From contig NZ_KQ031382.1 in the NCBI RefSeq assembly GCF_000384335.2, forward strand, positions 3,979,545 through 4,043,544: a stretch of 64,000 nucleotides of DNA, read 5' to 3'. The DNA comes from Hyphomicrobium sp. 99 (GTDB taxonomy: Bacteria > Pseudomonadota > Alphaproteobacteria > Rhizobiales > Hyphomicrobiaceae). Position numbers and translations under genes: made by a program. Every line of letters starts with the position of its first letter. Within the stretch, counting starts at the first letter, position 1. This document shows positions 18,346-27,205 of the stretch, piece by piece. Below the pieces are notes generated by a model. The model worked only from the letters and a program-made list of their open reading frames with translations. It was not told the DNA's origin and ran no database searches.

Positions 18346-19215
18346 ATGAAACTCGCCGAGGTGCGTCGCCTCTTCGCGCGCGAGATGCTGGCCATCGCAG
18401 GCGTGACCGGTAACGAACGGCTCGAAAACGCCTTCGCCCGCGTGCCGCGCGAAAAATTTCTGGGCCACGGCCGATGGCATATTTTGACGCCGTGGTCGCA
18501 TCAAAACGTCGACGAGCAAGATCCCGCCGTCGTCTACCAGGACGTCGTCATCGCGCTGGACGAGGAACGCGGCGTCAACAACGGCAGTCCCTCGCTGCAC
18601 GCACACTGGCTCGACGTGGTCGCTCCGCGCCCTGGAGATCGCGTGGCGCACATCGGCGCGGGAACCGGATATTATTCCGCTATCCTGTCGGAGCTCGTCG
18701 GGCCTGATGGGCGCGTGACGGCAGTTGAATACGACTCCGGTTGCGCCGAGAGGGCGCGAGAAAACTTGTCCTCCCGCCGGAACGTCGATGTCGTCCACGC
18801 CAACGGCTGCTTCTGGCCCGAAAAAAAATCCGATGTCGTGTACGTGAATTTCGCGATCCCCCGTCCGGCCGACCCTTGGATCGAAAATCTCAAACCCGGC
18901 GGCCGGATGATCTTCCCCCTCGGCATCCCGAACTCGACGCGCTCGCACGGCCGCTCGTTGAATGGCGTCGGCATCGCGGCAACGCGTCTCGAAAAGGGTT
19001 ACGCGGCATCGTCGGCCTGGCCGGTCTCATTCGTTTTCGCGGAAGGACTGACGCCGGAACCCGGAAACGACGAAATCAGGAATTTGTATCGCAGCCTCAG
19101 AAACGGCGGATGGGACGATGTAAAAAGTCTCGTTTGGAAGCAGCCGGTTGATAGTGCAAACTGCTGGTACGTTGGGCCCGATTGGTCCCTCTCCTACAGC
19201 GCCGTTGCACCTTAA
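18346..19215 (+). CDS. PCMT-family (protein-L-isoaspartate-type) methyltransferase
   Basis: SAM-dependent methyltransferase of the protein-L-isoaspartate O-methyltransferase family, which repairs damaged aspartyl residues in its classic members. The N-terminal helix segment has RVPREKFLG, and the SAM-binding motif I reads VAHIGAGTGYYSAIL, close to the family's VLEIGTGSGYQTAVL. An acidic end of strand 2 follows (VEYDSG). At 289 residues it is longer than canonical Pcm (about 210), with an extra C-terminal half and an HAHWLDV segment replacing the usual substrate loop, so the substrate may differ. It follows pbpC by about 80 bases on the same strand. The ATG at 18346 has a GGGAG-like ribosome site just upstream. 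Confidence 0.8.
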   Translation: MKLAEVRRLFAREMLAIAGVTGNERLENAFARVPREKFLGHGRWHILTPWSHQNVDEQDPAVVYQDVVIALDEERGVNNGSPSLHAHWLDVVAPRPGDRVAHIGAGTGYYSAILSELVGPDGRVTAVEYDSGCAERARENLSSRRNVDVVHANGCFWPEKKSDVVYVNFAIPRPADPWIENLKPGGRMIFPLGIPNSTRSHGRSLNGVGIAATRLEKGYAASSAWPVSFVFAEGLTPEPGNDEIRNLYRSLRNGGWDDVKSLVWKQPVDSANCWYVGPDWSLSYSAVAP

Positions 19216-19254
19216 GCATTTTTCTCTCGTCGCATATTTGGAATTCGAGCACCC

Positions 19255-20361
19255 ATGAGACGCCACCGCGCCGCAACTCCAAAATGTGTGCTGATGCTCG
19301 TCGTGAGCGTTTCGTCTCTGGCGTCGGGCGGCTGCAACGAAACCGCGCAAAAAGAAGTGGCATCCGTCCGGACACTTCCTGCACTCGGCGCAAAGGTCGA
19401 TGAAACATCCGTCTCGGGCATTTCATCCGGCGCCTACATGGCCGGACAATTCCAGATGGCGCACGCCAAACGCGTTGCGGGCGCCGGTATCATCGCGGGC
19501 GGGCCCTACGGCTGCTCCGAAAGCATCTTCGCCGGAACGCTTCCGGGCACTGGAACGGCGCTCCTGAACCTCAGCAAAGCCGTCAACGGCTGCATGCTCG
19601 ACCTTCTCGGCGTCTGGGGTGTCTCGGACCCGCAAGAGCTTGCGGCGAAGGCCAAGGAACGCGCAGACAAAGGCGAAATCGATCCGATCGCCGACGTCGT
19701 GCGAGACCGCATCTATCTCTTTACCGGAACCTCGGACCACACCGTCGCGCCCTCGATCGTCCAGCACGCGGCAACGTTCTACGAAAAACTCGGCGTCCCC
19801 CAATCGAACATCGAACTCGTCTCAAACGTGCCCGCCGGCCACGCCTTCGTGACGGATGGCGAAGGCAGCGCCTGCGGAACCTCAGGCGAGCCCTACGTCG
19901 TCAATTGCAATTACGATCAGGCTGGCGCGCTGCTGAAACAGATCTACGGGAACCTCGAGCCGCGCGCAGCGACGCCCGGCGGCGATTTCATCGTTTTCGA
20001 TCAACGCCCGTTCTTTCCGCGAGACGACAGCGCCGGACTTGCCGAAACCGGCGTCGTCTACGTTCCGAGGTCCTGCAAGGAGCAACCGGGCTGCCGCGTT
20101 CATATCGCCTTCCACGGCTGCTCGCAGAATCGCGAGGCCGTCGGCGACACGTTCATCAAGGAATCGGGCTTCGCCCGATGGGCTGATACGAACCGCTTCA
20201 TCGTGCTTTTTCCACAGACGGCGGGTTCCTCTATAAACCCGCAAGGCTGTTGGGATTGGTGGGGTTACACGGGACCGCAGTACCTCACGCGTGATGCGCC
20301 GCAGATTGCCGCAGTGAACCGTATGCTCGATGCCTTGCAAGCGCCCGGAGGAGGCGCATAA
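19255..20361 (+). CDS. PHB depolymerase-like extracellular esterase
   Basis: Alpha/beta hydrolase of the short-chain polyhydroxyalkanoate depolymerase type. The nucleophile motif is GISSGAYM (Gly-x-Ser-x-Gly pattern) near residue 60. A second conserved segment, HIAFHGCSQN, lies near 284 and is typical of PHB depolymerase and LpqC-type esterases. Many cysteines suggest disulfides and export. The N-terminus has basic residues, a hydrophobic stretch and SGGC at 24-27, so it may be a secreted protein or a lipoprotein, though the lipobox is not canonical. The 368-residue length fits. Substrate could be PHB oligomers or another ester. Confidence 0.82.
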   Translation: MRRHRAATPKCVLMLVVSVSSLASGGCNETAQKEVASVRTLPALGAKVDETSVSGISSGAYMAGQFQMAHAKRVAGAGIIAGGPYGCSESIFAGTLPGTGTALLNLSKAVNGCMLDLLGVWGVSDPQELAAKAKERADKGEIDPIADVVRDRIYLFTGTSDHTVAPSIVQHAATFYEKLGVPQSNIELVSNVPAGHAFVTDGEGSACGTSGEPYVVNCNYDQAGALLKQIYGNLEPRAATPGGDFIVFDQRPFFPRDDSAGLAETGVVYVPRSCKEQPGCRVHIAFHGCSQNREAVGDTFIKESGFARWADTNRFIVLFPQTAGSSINPQGCWDWWGYTGPQYLTRDAPQIAAVNRMLDALQAPGGGA

Positions 20362-20421
20362 ACCTCGCCGGTGAGTTCGAAAGCCGCCCGTCAAGCGCGG
20401 CCCATGGGGGGAATGTCCAGA

Positions 20422-21378
20422 ATGCTCGCACGCGAACGCCTTGTTGCGCCCCTCATGTCGCTATCGGCAGCGATGCCGTGGCAGCCCTCATCCGGCATAA
20501 AGCGCACCCTTGAGATCGCCGCCGCCGTCGCCACTATGGGTTGTCTCGTCATGGCGGCCGCGTTGCCGAACAATTCCCGCAACACCTCGACGGCGGGCTC
20601 GCGAGGCGTTCCTCTATCGACGGCCCTCCAACCCGGACGTGAAACGGATTTCGGCGCCTACCTCGGCGCGCCCTATCACTATCCGAGCGACTTCCATCTC
20701 GTGAAGAAGGGCGTCACCGATCTCACGATCAAGAACGTCGATTGGTACACGCTGCCCTTCGAGAACCCGCTCTACTACGGCGTCCGCCTCCAACGCTGGT
20801 TCACGGGCCGCTTCGGCTCGATGCTCGATTTCACGCATTCGAAGGTCTACGCCCCGCTCGACCAGGAGTTCAATTTCGAAGGCACCGTTGACGGCAAGCC
20901 CGTTCCGCCAAAGGCGAAGCCTCGGGATTACTTCAACAAGCTCGAGTGGACGCACGGTCACAACATGCTGACGCTCAACGGACTGATGCGCCTGCCATCG
21001 ATCGGAATAATCTCACCCTACCTCGGCGCAGGCGCCGGTCTCGCGTTTCCACATTCCGAGATTTATCCGAAGTCCGACCCGTCGCGGACTTATGAATATC
21101 AATATACCGGCCCAGTCGGCCAAGCGCTCTTCGGCCTCGAGTTCCGCCTTCCGACAGGCTCTGTCTTCGTCGAATACAAATTCACGACGTCCGATTATTG
21201 GGGCCCGCTGACCGGCCGCGACGGCACATGGTATCCGATCGACATGTGGCGACAGTTCTCGCGCTGGTGGAGTGGCGAAGAACCGCCAAACGGCTGGGCA
21301 GGTGCAAAGCTGACGAGCCATCAAGTCATCGGCGGCTTCCTCACGCGCTTCGTCCCGAAAACCGCCGCAGCGAACTGA
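20422..21378 (+). CDS. Outer-membrane beta-barrel protein
   Basis: The open frame begins at a GTG at 20371, but the ATG at 20422 has a GGGGGGA ribosome site 9 bases upstream and is preferred. After a hydrophobic segment near residues 28-47 (signal or anchor), the mature part has alternating hydrophobic and polar strands with frequent aromatic residues and Gly, including PYLGAGAGLAF and VFVEYKFTTSDYWG. It ends in GGFLTRF plus a short tail. This is the pattern of small OmpA/OmpW/PagP-like barrels; I cannot name the family. Its 3' end overlaps the convergent LysR gene by 58 bases. Confidence 0.65.
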   Translation: MLARERLVAPLMSLSAAMPWQPSSGIKRTLEIAAAVATMGCLVMAAALPNNSRNTSTAGSRGVPLSTALQPGRETDFGAYLGAPYHYPSDFHLVKKGVTDLTIKNVDWYTLPFENPLYYGVRLQRWFTGRFGSMLDFTHSKVYAPLDQEFNFEGTVDGKPVPPKAKPRDYFNKLEWTHGHNMLTLNGLMRLPSIGIISPYLGAGAGLAFPHSEIYPKSDPSRTYEYQYTGPVGQALFGLEFRLPTGSVFVEYKFTTSDYWGPLTGRDGTWYPIDMWRQFSRWWSGEEPPNGWAGAKLTSHQVIGGFLTRFVPKTAAAN

Positions 21379-22274
21379 GCAGTAAGCTTGTCCGCGAACG
21401 ACTGAAGCTCTGAGGCGAGCCACGTTTCGAAAACGGCGGCTGCCTCCGGTACCTTCGCACCGGCGCGGCTAACGAGATAGTAACCCTGCCGCGACACGAC
21501 GATATCGAACGGACGCACGAGCCGCTTCGCCAGAAGCGCATCTCCCGCCTGAATCTGATCGGCGAGCGCGAAGCCTTGCCCCGCTTCCGCCGCCGCAAGC
21601 GCAAGATCGCCATTGAGAGTTGGCCCGGACGGCACCACGCGGCCTGAAATTCCCGCAGCGGCAAGCCACGCGTTCCAGCACTCCTTCGCCGTCTCCTGAA
21701 TGAGAAGCGCGCCGTCGAGATCGGCAGGCGCCGCCAAAGGACTGTCCGCCAGGAATTTCGGACTTGAGACGAGCATCAGTTTCGCATCGAGGAGCTTCCG
21801 TGCATCGACGCCGGTCCATTCGCCACCACCGAAACGGACGCCGAGATCGAAGTCCTCCTTGGCGAAATCGACGAGCCGGTGGCTCGGGTCGAGAACGATA
21901 TCGATCTCCGGGTGAAGCTCCGTGAATTTTCCGAGCCGGGGCACCAGCCAAAGGGCCGCAAACGAAACATCCGACGTCACGACCAATCGCTTTCGCCGCC
22001 GCGATGGACGCGCGAAGCGGCTCGACGCAGCTGCGATCAGATCGAACCCCTTCGTCAATTCCTGCGCCAGTGATTGCCCGGCTTCCGTCAGTGTTACTCC
22101 GCGGCCAGTCCGCTCGAACAGCGGCGTTCGGAATTCGGATTCGAGCGTGCGGATATGACGGCTGATCGCGGCGTGCGTGACGTTGAGCTCCGCTGCCGCG
22201 CGCGAAAAACTCGATAGCCGCGCGGCGGCTTCGAACGCTTTCAGAGCATTGAGCGGCGGCAATCGGCGAGCCAT
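21321..22274 (-). CDS. LysR-family regulator, GcvA type
   Basis: The first 60 residues form the LysR winged helix: LPPLNALKAFEAAARLSSFS, then AAAELNVTHAAISRHIRTLE. This matches the GcvA/AmpR subgroup (glycine cleavage or amino acid control in known members). The rest is the two-lobed co-inducer domain, with FAALWLVPRLGKF and DLGVRFGGGEW. At 317 residues it is full length. A short divergent ORF starts 109 bases upstream. The 3' end overlaps the convergent barrel gene by 58 bases, so the two transcripts are antisense there. The effector is unknown. Confidence 0.88.
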   Translation of the reverse strand: MARRLPPLNALKAFEAAARLSSFSRAAAELNVTHAAISRHIRTLESEFRTPLFERTGRGVTLTEAGQSLAQELTKGFDLIAAASSRFARPSRRRKRLVVTSDVSFAALWLVPRLGKFTELHPEIDIVLDPSHRLVDFAKEDFDLGVRFGGGEWTGVDARKLLDAKLMLVSSPKFLADSPLAAPADLDGALLIQETAKECWNAWLAAAGISGRVVPSGPTLNGDLALAAAEAGQGFALADQIQAGDALLAKRLVRPFDIVVSRQGYYLVSRAGAKVPEAAAVFETWLASELQSFADKLTAQFAAAVFGTKRVRKPPMT

Positions 22275-22382
22275 GCCTGATGTAACAAAACCTTACAGGC
22301 CCTGTAAAGCAATGCCGTTTGTCCGGCGCGGCCGCGCGGCGCACCGTTTCGTCAGCGAACGAAGGACATACGGAGACACGCA

Positions 22383-22484
22383 ATGATGCGCGTTATCGAA
22401 CACCTGATCGAAACGATAGAAGCGCTGCTTTATTCGCATCGTCGCCCTGTGGATTGTAAACGCAGAGACCTACGCCGATCTTGA
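22383..22484 (+). CDS. Possible 33-residue peptide divergent from LysR gene
   Basis: An ATG-ATG start preceded by GGAG with 7-base spacing opens 33 codons ending in TGA. The peptide begins MMRVIEHLIETIEALLYSH and ends in a strongly basic tail. The first half could be an amphipathic helix. LysR genes often share a promoter region with a divergent target, which is the only contextual support. Its last bases overlap the end of the opposite-strand gene at 22470. It may be a chance frame. Confidence 0.3.
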   Translation: MMRVIEHLIETIEALLYSHRRPVDCKRRDLRRS

Positions 22485-23273
22485 GGTCGTGATCGATGTG
22501 TCTTTTTCTGGTTCTGTCGCGTGCTTAACCGAACCATTCTTATCGTCGGTTTCGTCAGAATAGAGTTTTTGAGTCAAAACCGCGTAGGCGGATTTGGCGT
22601 CGGTGGCACCTTGGGCAACCGGCGCCTGACCGTTCATCGTAAGCGTGCTGACGGCCTGCTCCATCGCATCTAATTTCGCGCCGTCCGGATTAGGCTTCGC
22701 GGCTTTGGCCGCAACTGCAGCGTCATAATCCGCCTGCTTCTCCGCGACTTGCCCTTTAAAAATTTTAGCGGCCATATCCGAAGCGGACGGGATCTCCTTA
22801 GATTTTGTCTCGACGCCATCATAGCCGGTAAAAGTGGTGCTGAACGAAAACGCCTCCGGCGGAAACATTTCACGATGTGCAATGATCACGTCGACCAAAG
22901 CGAAGTGACGCGCTTGGTCAGAGACAATCATCTCGTGCGTTTCTTCCCGAGCCTTCCTCATCTCCTCCTTGACCATGTCGCTGAACTCGGCCTGTAGATC
23001 GTGGTCCGAGAAAACCTTCCGCAATCCTTCCGCGACATCGTCCGAGCTAGCCTTGAAGCCCGTGAAGGAAAGGAAGGCCAGAACTTCCCGTTGTTCTTTT
23101 GTTGGCGGAATGGGGCCCGATGCAGCTTTTCCGGCTCGCGCCGCGACGGACGTCACGAACGTGGAGTCGTCGCTCTTGCCGTCGCTCGCAGGCCCATTGT
23201 CGGACTTACCTCTCAGCAGCTGCAACGCCACCACGCGGCTGCTGTAGTTGTGCACGCTGTCGATTGCGGTCAC
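22470..23273 (-). CDS. Hypothetical protein, charged and Ser/Ala-rich
   Basis: A 267-residue protein I do not recognise. The start is a GTG at 23273 with a GAGGG-type ribosome site about 6 bases upstream. It has no signal peptide or membrane helix. A predicted helical middle part (about 75-130, with EFSDMVKEEMRKAREETHEM) is flanked by polar, probably disordered ends. Composition is richer in Lys, Ser, Thr and Asp than its neighbours, with less extreme GC, which hints at separate acquisition, though this is only an impression. It shares no obvious operon with the genes around it. Confidence 0.55.
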   Translation of the reverse strand: MTAIDSVHNYSSRVVALQLLRGKSDNGPASDGKSDDSTFVTSVAARAGKAASGPIPPTKEQREVLAFLSFTGFKASSDDVAEGLRKVFSDHDLQAEFSDMVKEEMRKAREETHEMIVSDQARHFALVDVIIAHREMFPPEAFSFSTTFTGYDGVETKSKEIPSASDMAAKIFKGQVAEKQADYDAAVAAKAAKPNPDGAKLDAMEQAVSTLTMNGQAPVAQGATDAKSAYAVLTQKLYSDETDDKNGSVKHATEPEKDTSITTSRSA

Positions 23274-23573
23274 GGCATGCCCTCACCTTCGAATCGAAAT
23301 GGCATAGGCCATTTGACGTAGGTGGCGTTAACGCCTTCTTAATCACCGTACTGATTTGAGCAGCCGAGAAACTGAGGCGGCCATCCTGTCGGGCGGGGAC
23401 GGCGCTTTAGAACCGCTTTAAGAGCCGGCGGCTTCGCCGGAACGCTTGCGCAGCTCTTCGAGGATTTCCCGCGCCCGCTGGGCATCGATCGCATCAGGTG
23501 CTTTGAAATGCGGGCCCTGCGCGCGCTGCGCTAGGCCCTCGTCTTTGCATTGGTGAGAAGCTAACTGTCCCTT
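23274..23573. other. Gap holding a gene fragment
   Basis: 300 bases between the hypothetical gene and the DUF411 gene. Over a third is a duplicated fragment of the DUF4175 gene (23408-23532). The rest (23280-23400) is probably the promoter region of the hypothetical gene; no further gene is visible. Confidence 0.6.
23408..23532 (-). pseudogene. Duplicated 3' end of the DUF4175 gene
   Basis: On the minus strand this stretch encodes RAQGPHFKAPDAIDAQR, AREILEELRKRSGE, then AAGS and a stop. The intact gene at 24181-24340 encodes RAQGPDLGTSVKVPDAIDAQ followed by the same REILEELRKRSGE segment. The copy lacks about 35 bases internally and the last 20 codons. Even the flanking TAGAACCGCTT around the stop is repeated. 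It is therefore a partial duplicate, separated from the intact gene by the DUF411 gene. Confidence 0.85.
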
Positions 23574-24050
23574 CTATGCTATGGGTCGATCGGCTTTGTA
23601 ACGGCCAAACGACCGCTGCTCATCCTTCGTAAAGATCACCACATCATAGGGTTCTGGCTCACCACCCATGCCCGGTGAGCCATCGGGCATTCCGGGAACG
23701 GCGAGCCCGATGGCCTGGGGCTTCTCGGTCAGCAGCCGTTGGATAGCATGGAACGGCACGTGGCCCTCAATCACATAACCCGAAAGCTCAGCTGTGTGGC
23801 AGGACGAGAGCGCGGCCGGCACGCCAAAACGCGCTTTCACGGCCTTCATTTCAGATGTCTCGGTTACGGTCGTCTCAAACCCATGACTGCGCAAATGCTC
23901 AACCCAGGCGTTGCAGCATCTGCAGTTGGGGTCTTTGAAGACCTTGAGGGTGGACGCTGACTGAGCCCAGACGCCAGTCGTCAACGACGAAAGCGCCAAT
24001 GCGAGACCTCCAAGAACAGCGCGTCGATCGTAGTGATTGGCTTGCTGCAT
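23574..24050 (-). CDS. DUF411 family copper/metal-associated protein
   Basis: Exported small protein of the DUF411 family, often found with copper resistance genes. The N-terminus has RRAVLGGLALALSSLTTGVWAQS, a twin-Arg-like signal with cleavage after VWA near residue 29. The mature part opens with the family motif KDPNCRCCNAW (Cys-x-Cys-Cys), a thioredoxin-like metal site. A second conserved Cys is in SSCHTAEL and is followed by GHVP. The length of 158 is typical. The ATG is preceded by GGAGGG. No other copper gene is nearby. It lies between the intact DUF4175 gene and a partial duplicate of its 3' end, suggesting arrival with a duplication. Confidence 0.88.
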   Translation of the reverse strand: MQQANHYDRRAVLGGLALALSSLTTGVWAQSASTLKVFKDPNCRCCNAWVEHLRSHGFETTVTETSEMKAVKARFGVPAALSSCHTAELSGYVIEGHVPFHAIQRLLTEKPQAIGLAVPGMPDGSPGMGGEPEPYDVVIFTKDEQRSFGRYKADRPIA

Positions 24051-24152
24051 TCTAGGTCCCTCCGAAGACTGAGGCTCGCGCGACGCGAGCGGGTGACATG
24101 CTATTGCCTGGTCATTAGCAGGTGTTGGAGAGCCTCTCGTCGATTGCTGCTT

Positions 24153-24183
24153 TAGTGTCTTTCAGACAAGGTGAAAGACACTA
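24153..24183 (-). terminator. 12-bp inverted repeat at the DUF4175 stop codon
   Basis: TAGTGTCTTTCA (24153-24164) and TGAAAGACACTA (24172-24183) pair perfectly with a 7-base loop. The right arm contains the stop codon of the minus-strand DUF4175 gene. No U-run follows, so factor-independent termination is uncertain; RNA 3'-end protection is also possible. Confidence 0.5.
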
Positions 24184-26877
24184 GAACCGCTTCAGCAGCC
24201 GGTCGATGTATTCGAGTTCGTCTTGCGGCCTGCGGTTCTCGCCCGAACGCTTGCGCAGCTCTTCGAGAATTTCCCGCGCCCGCTGCGCGTCGATCGCGTC
24301 GGGCACCTTGACCGACGTGCCGAGATCCGGGCCCTGCGCGCGCTGCGGCCGGCCCATCGGATCGCGGGGAGAATTGCCGCCACGACCGAGACGCTGCTGC
24401 GCGTTCTTCTGCATCTGCTCGGCCATCTGCTGAGCGCTCTGACGCATCTGCTCGAGTGCCTGACCCTGCTGATTGGCTGCCTCGTCGAGATCGCCCTGCT
24501 TCAAAGCGTCCTCGGCCTTGCCCATGGACTCCTGCGCATTGGCGAGCTTGTCGGGATCGCCCGCACCCATTTGCTCGAGATCCTTTTGCAGCTTGTCGAG
24601 TTCGTTGCGAAGCTGCGCCTGGCGATCCTGAAGACTACCCTTGCCGCGCTTCTGCTGTCCGCCTGACTTGCCTTGCGAACCCTGCTGACCTTCGCCCTGC
24701 TGTCCGCCGCCTTCCTGGTCGGCCTGCATATCGCCCTGTCCGCCTTGCTGACGGCCCTGGCCATTCTGCTGACCCTGTTTGCCCTTACCGGACTTCGGTG
24801 AACCCTGACCGCTTTGATCTTCCTGCGAGCCGCCCTGCCCTTCCTGGCGGCGCTGCTGACCAAACGTATCGTCCATCAGCTGCTGCTGCTTGCCGGTGAG
24901 ATCGCTCAGCTCGTTGAGCTTCTTCATCATCTCCTGCGCGCGTTTCTGCTGCGCGCGCGCTTCCGGCGAATTGCTCGCCTGCAGGCGATCCATCAATTCG
25001 CGCATTTCAGACAGCATTCGCTCGGCTTCATCGCGCGAACCTTCGCGCGCGCTCTTCTCCAGATCCTTCATCATCTGGTCGAGGTCTTGCTGACCGAGCT
25101 CGGAATTCTGATCGTCCTGCTGCTGTTGATCGCCAGAGGGATTTTCCTTCTCGGCGTTCTTCTGCATTTCGTTGAGATAGTCGTTGAGCCGCTTCTTCAG
25201 CTCCGCCATCGCATCTTGAATTTCTTTGTCGTCGCCCTTCTCGATAGCGTCCGACAGATGATCTTGCGCGTCCTTGAGCGCGCGCTCGGCTTGCGACAGC
25301 GCACCATCCTCGATCTTCAGCGCAATCTGCCAAAGCTCATCGATCGACTCATTCAGCGCCGCGCGCGTCTCCTGCCGGTCGAGACGATGATAAATCGCCC
25401 TGAGACCGAGATAGACGCCGTCGTCTTTGATGAAGCCCTGCGGCTCCATGGTCAGCGCGTCGAGCGCGCGAACCACCTTCGGCCGGTTGCGCGAATCTTC
25501 TGCAAGGTTGCGCCGCTGCTCGATCAAGGCGCGCGCCAGCGGATTTTTGAAGTGCCGCGACGGCAGCACGATTTCAATCGGCTCACTGCGCCCGACCTGA
25601 CCGCCGACATCCGTCGCTTCGAGCCAGAGCTGAACGCGCTGCCCCGCCCAGGGGTGCTCTCCGATATCGAGGAGCGCCGACGTATCGACCGTTTTCGCGC
25701 CCGGACGTGGAATTTTGAGGCCGAGCACCGGCGGACGCTCGAGCGGCAACCGCGGCCCCGTCAGCGGCGGCGGCTGCGCCCACAACTTCACGCTCTCGAC
25801 AGGCTTCGGCGGCACCTTGCGCACCTTAACTTCCGCACTCTGCAGACCGTAATCGTCCTCTGCCTTGTAGAAGACACGCATCGATCCGCGCGGCGTACCG
25901 GTGATGTCCTTCGTCAGCGCGATCTTCGGCACAGCGTCGGGAACGACGTCGAATGTCCAAGCCCCAAGCTCCCGCGTTCCCGAGAGCGCGCGAATGCGGG
26001 CCGATTTGCGGATTTCATACCGCGTTTCCGAAATGCTCGATGTTTCACCGTTCTTCGATTTTTCAGGCGGCACGACGACCGGCGCGGTGGCGCCATCGCT
26101 CAAGACTTCGAGCGACAGGCCGGTTGAGCCGAAGCCGGTGCCTCTGAGAGTCAGCAGGCTGCGATCCGGAACCTCGAAGAACGTGGTCCGCTCATGTGTC
26201 CCGTCGCCGGCCTGCTGCGAGCCGTCGGCGAGTAGCACGGGAGGAAGTGCCGTATAGGGTGGCGGCGTCACCCAGGCATCGACGCGGGCCGGAGGGCCAG
26301 CCTCGCCACTGCCGAAACGGAAAGCAGCGGCCAACCGGTCGCCAAGGCTCCCCGTCACCAGCAGAGCAATTGGAATAAAAAGGACGAGCAGAAGCCCACG
26401 CAGCGCCCAGGGATCGAAACGATCGGTTCTGGGCGTGGGACGGCCGACCCGAAGACGCGCGATCGCCCGCGCCAGTCGTTCCCGGTGCGCCTGCCAAATC
26501 GCGGACGTGGTGGCGTCCGACGCGCCGGACGTGAGCGTATCTTCGTAGGAGGTCGCGGGCCGGTGCGGAATGTTGGAGCGGCGCTCGATCCGCCGGATGG
26601 CGTCATCACGCGTCGGCCACGGAATGCGAACCGCGTAAATGCCAGCCGCGATACCGCCCAAGGCGAACGCTGCCAGCACGATCTTATGGATCAGCGGGTC
26701 GAGGTAGGCCCAGAAACCGAGAAACGAAAGCATGGCGAAGACCAGCGCCAGGCCAATCACAAGCCACAGCCGCGGCCAAAGCCGCTCGAAAAACAGCGCA
26801 AGCGTACTCAGGCGGACTTTGCGCGCAAACGAACGTGAAATCTCGGGACCGAGATCCCTGTTTTGAGGCTCTACCAT
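24181..26877 (-). CDS. DUF4175 / TIGR02302 family membrane protein
   Basis: Large protein typical of Hyphomicrobiales, function not established. Two N-terminal membrane helices lie near residues 36-55 and 61-80, and a third near 170-190. A beta-rich extracytoplasmic region follows (about 200-470). The C-terminal half is a long Gln/Glu/Lys-rich helical segment with low complexity (GQQGEGQQGSQG-type runs at about 680-750) and coiled-coil character. It closes with the conserved PDAIDAQRAREILEELRKRS segment. At 898 residues it matches the family. It is the last gene of the argH-lptM-lysA run, about 330 bases after lysA. A partial copy of its 3' end lies at 23408. Confidence 0.88.
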   Translation of the reverse strand: MVEPQNRDLGPEISRSFARKVRLSTLALFFERLWPRLWLVIGLALVFAMLSFLGFWAYLDPLIHKIVLAAFALGGIAAGIYAVRIPWPTRDDAIRRIERRSNIPHRPATSYEDTLTSGASDATTSAIWQAHRERLARAIARLRVGRPTPRTDRFDPWALRGLLLVLFIPIALLVTGSLGDRLAAAFRFGSGEAGPPARVDAWVTPPPYTALPPVLLADGSQQAGDGTHERTTFFEVPDRSLLTLRGTGFGSTGLSLEVLSDGATAPVVVPPEKSKNGETSSISETRYEIRKSARIRALSGTRELGAWTFDVVPDAVPKIALTKDITGTPRGSMRVFYKAEDDYGLQSAEVKVRKVPPKPVESVKLWAQPPPLTGPRLPLERPPVLGLKIPRPGAKTVDTSALLDIGEHPWAGQRVQLWLEATDVGGQVGRSEPIEIVLPSRHFKNPLARALIEQRRNLAEDSRNRPKVVRALDALTMEPQGFIKDDGVYLGLRAIYHRLDRQETRAALNESIDELWQIALKIEDGALSQAERALKDAQDHLSDAIEKGDDKEIQDAMAELKKRLNDYLNEMQKNAEKENPSGDQQQQDDQNSELGQQDLDQMMKDLEKSAREGSRDEAERMLSEMRELMDRLQASNSPEARAQQKRAQEMMKKLNELSDLTGKQQQLMDDTFGQQRRQEGQGGSQEDQSGQGSPKSGKGKQGQQNGQGRQQGGQGDMQADQEGGGQQGEGQQGSQGKSGGQQKRGKGSLQDRQAQLRNELDKLQKDLEQMGAGDPDKLANAQESMGKAEDALKQGDLDEAANQQGQALEQMRQSAQQMAEQMQKNAQQRLGRGGNSPRDPMGRPQRAQGPDLGTSVKVPDAIDAQRAREILEELRKRSGENRRPQDELEYIDRLLKRF

Positions 26878-27205
26878 GCGCGCCTAAGCTATCACGGGGC
26901 CCCCGACCCGCACGTTAACAAAATGCAACATGAAGGGGCCGAATGCCCCGCCTATCGGGCTTTTCTACGGCCAAATCTGCGACGGACTGGCCGCTCCGGC
27001 CGTGCAATAGCCCCGCCATCCACCACACACACTCCGTCATGCCGGCGGAGGCCGGCACCCAGACAAGCATCAGCAGAACCGATCACAATGTGCCCGCCAC
27101 CGGTGCAGCCCGCACCCCGGCGCTCACCCAACCTTGCCTGGATCCCGGCCTTCGCCGGGATGACGGGGGTTGGATGTGAGTTCCGCGGAGAGGCGCGAAA
27201 ACCAA
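26878..27205. other. Repeat-containing gap between lysA and DUF4175 genes
   Basis: 328 bases dominated by an inverted-orientation copy of the GTCATCCCGGC-family repeat (27034-27165). The remaining sequence near 26880-27030 should include the DUF4175 promoter region. No gene is visible. Confidence 0.6.
27034..27165. repeat. GTCATCCCGGC-family repeat, copy 3, reversed
   Basis: It starts CCGTCATGCCGGCGGAGGCC and ends GGATCCCGGCC...GGGATGACGG. Both ends are the reverse complement of the copy at 40358-40485 over roughly 30 bases each. The central 60 bases differ, so the ends are conserved more than the core. Confidence 0.75.

Noticed and set aside
24814..26127. 437-codon plus-strand ORF opposite the DUF4175 gene
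   Set aside because: Low-complexity Leu/Arg-rich shadow of the Gln/Glu-rich real gene.
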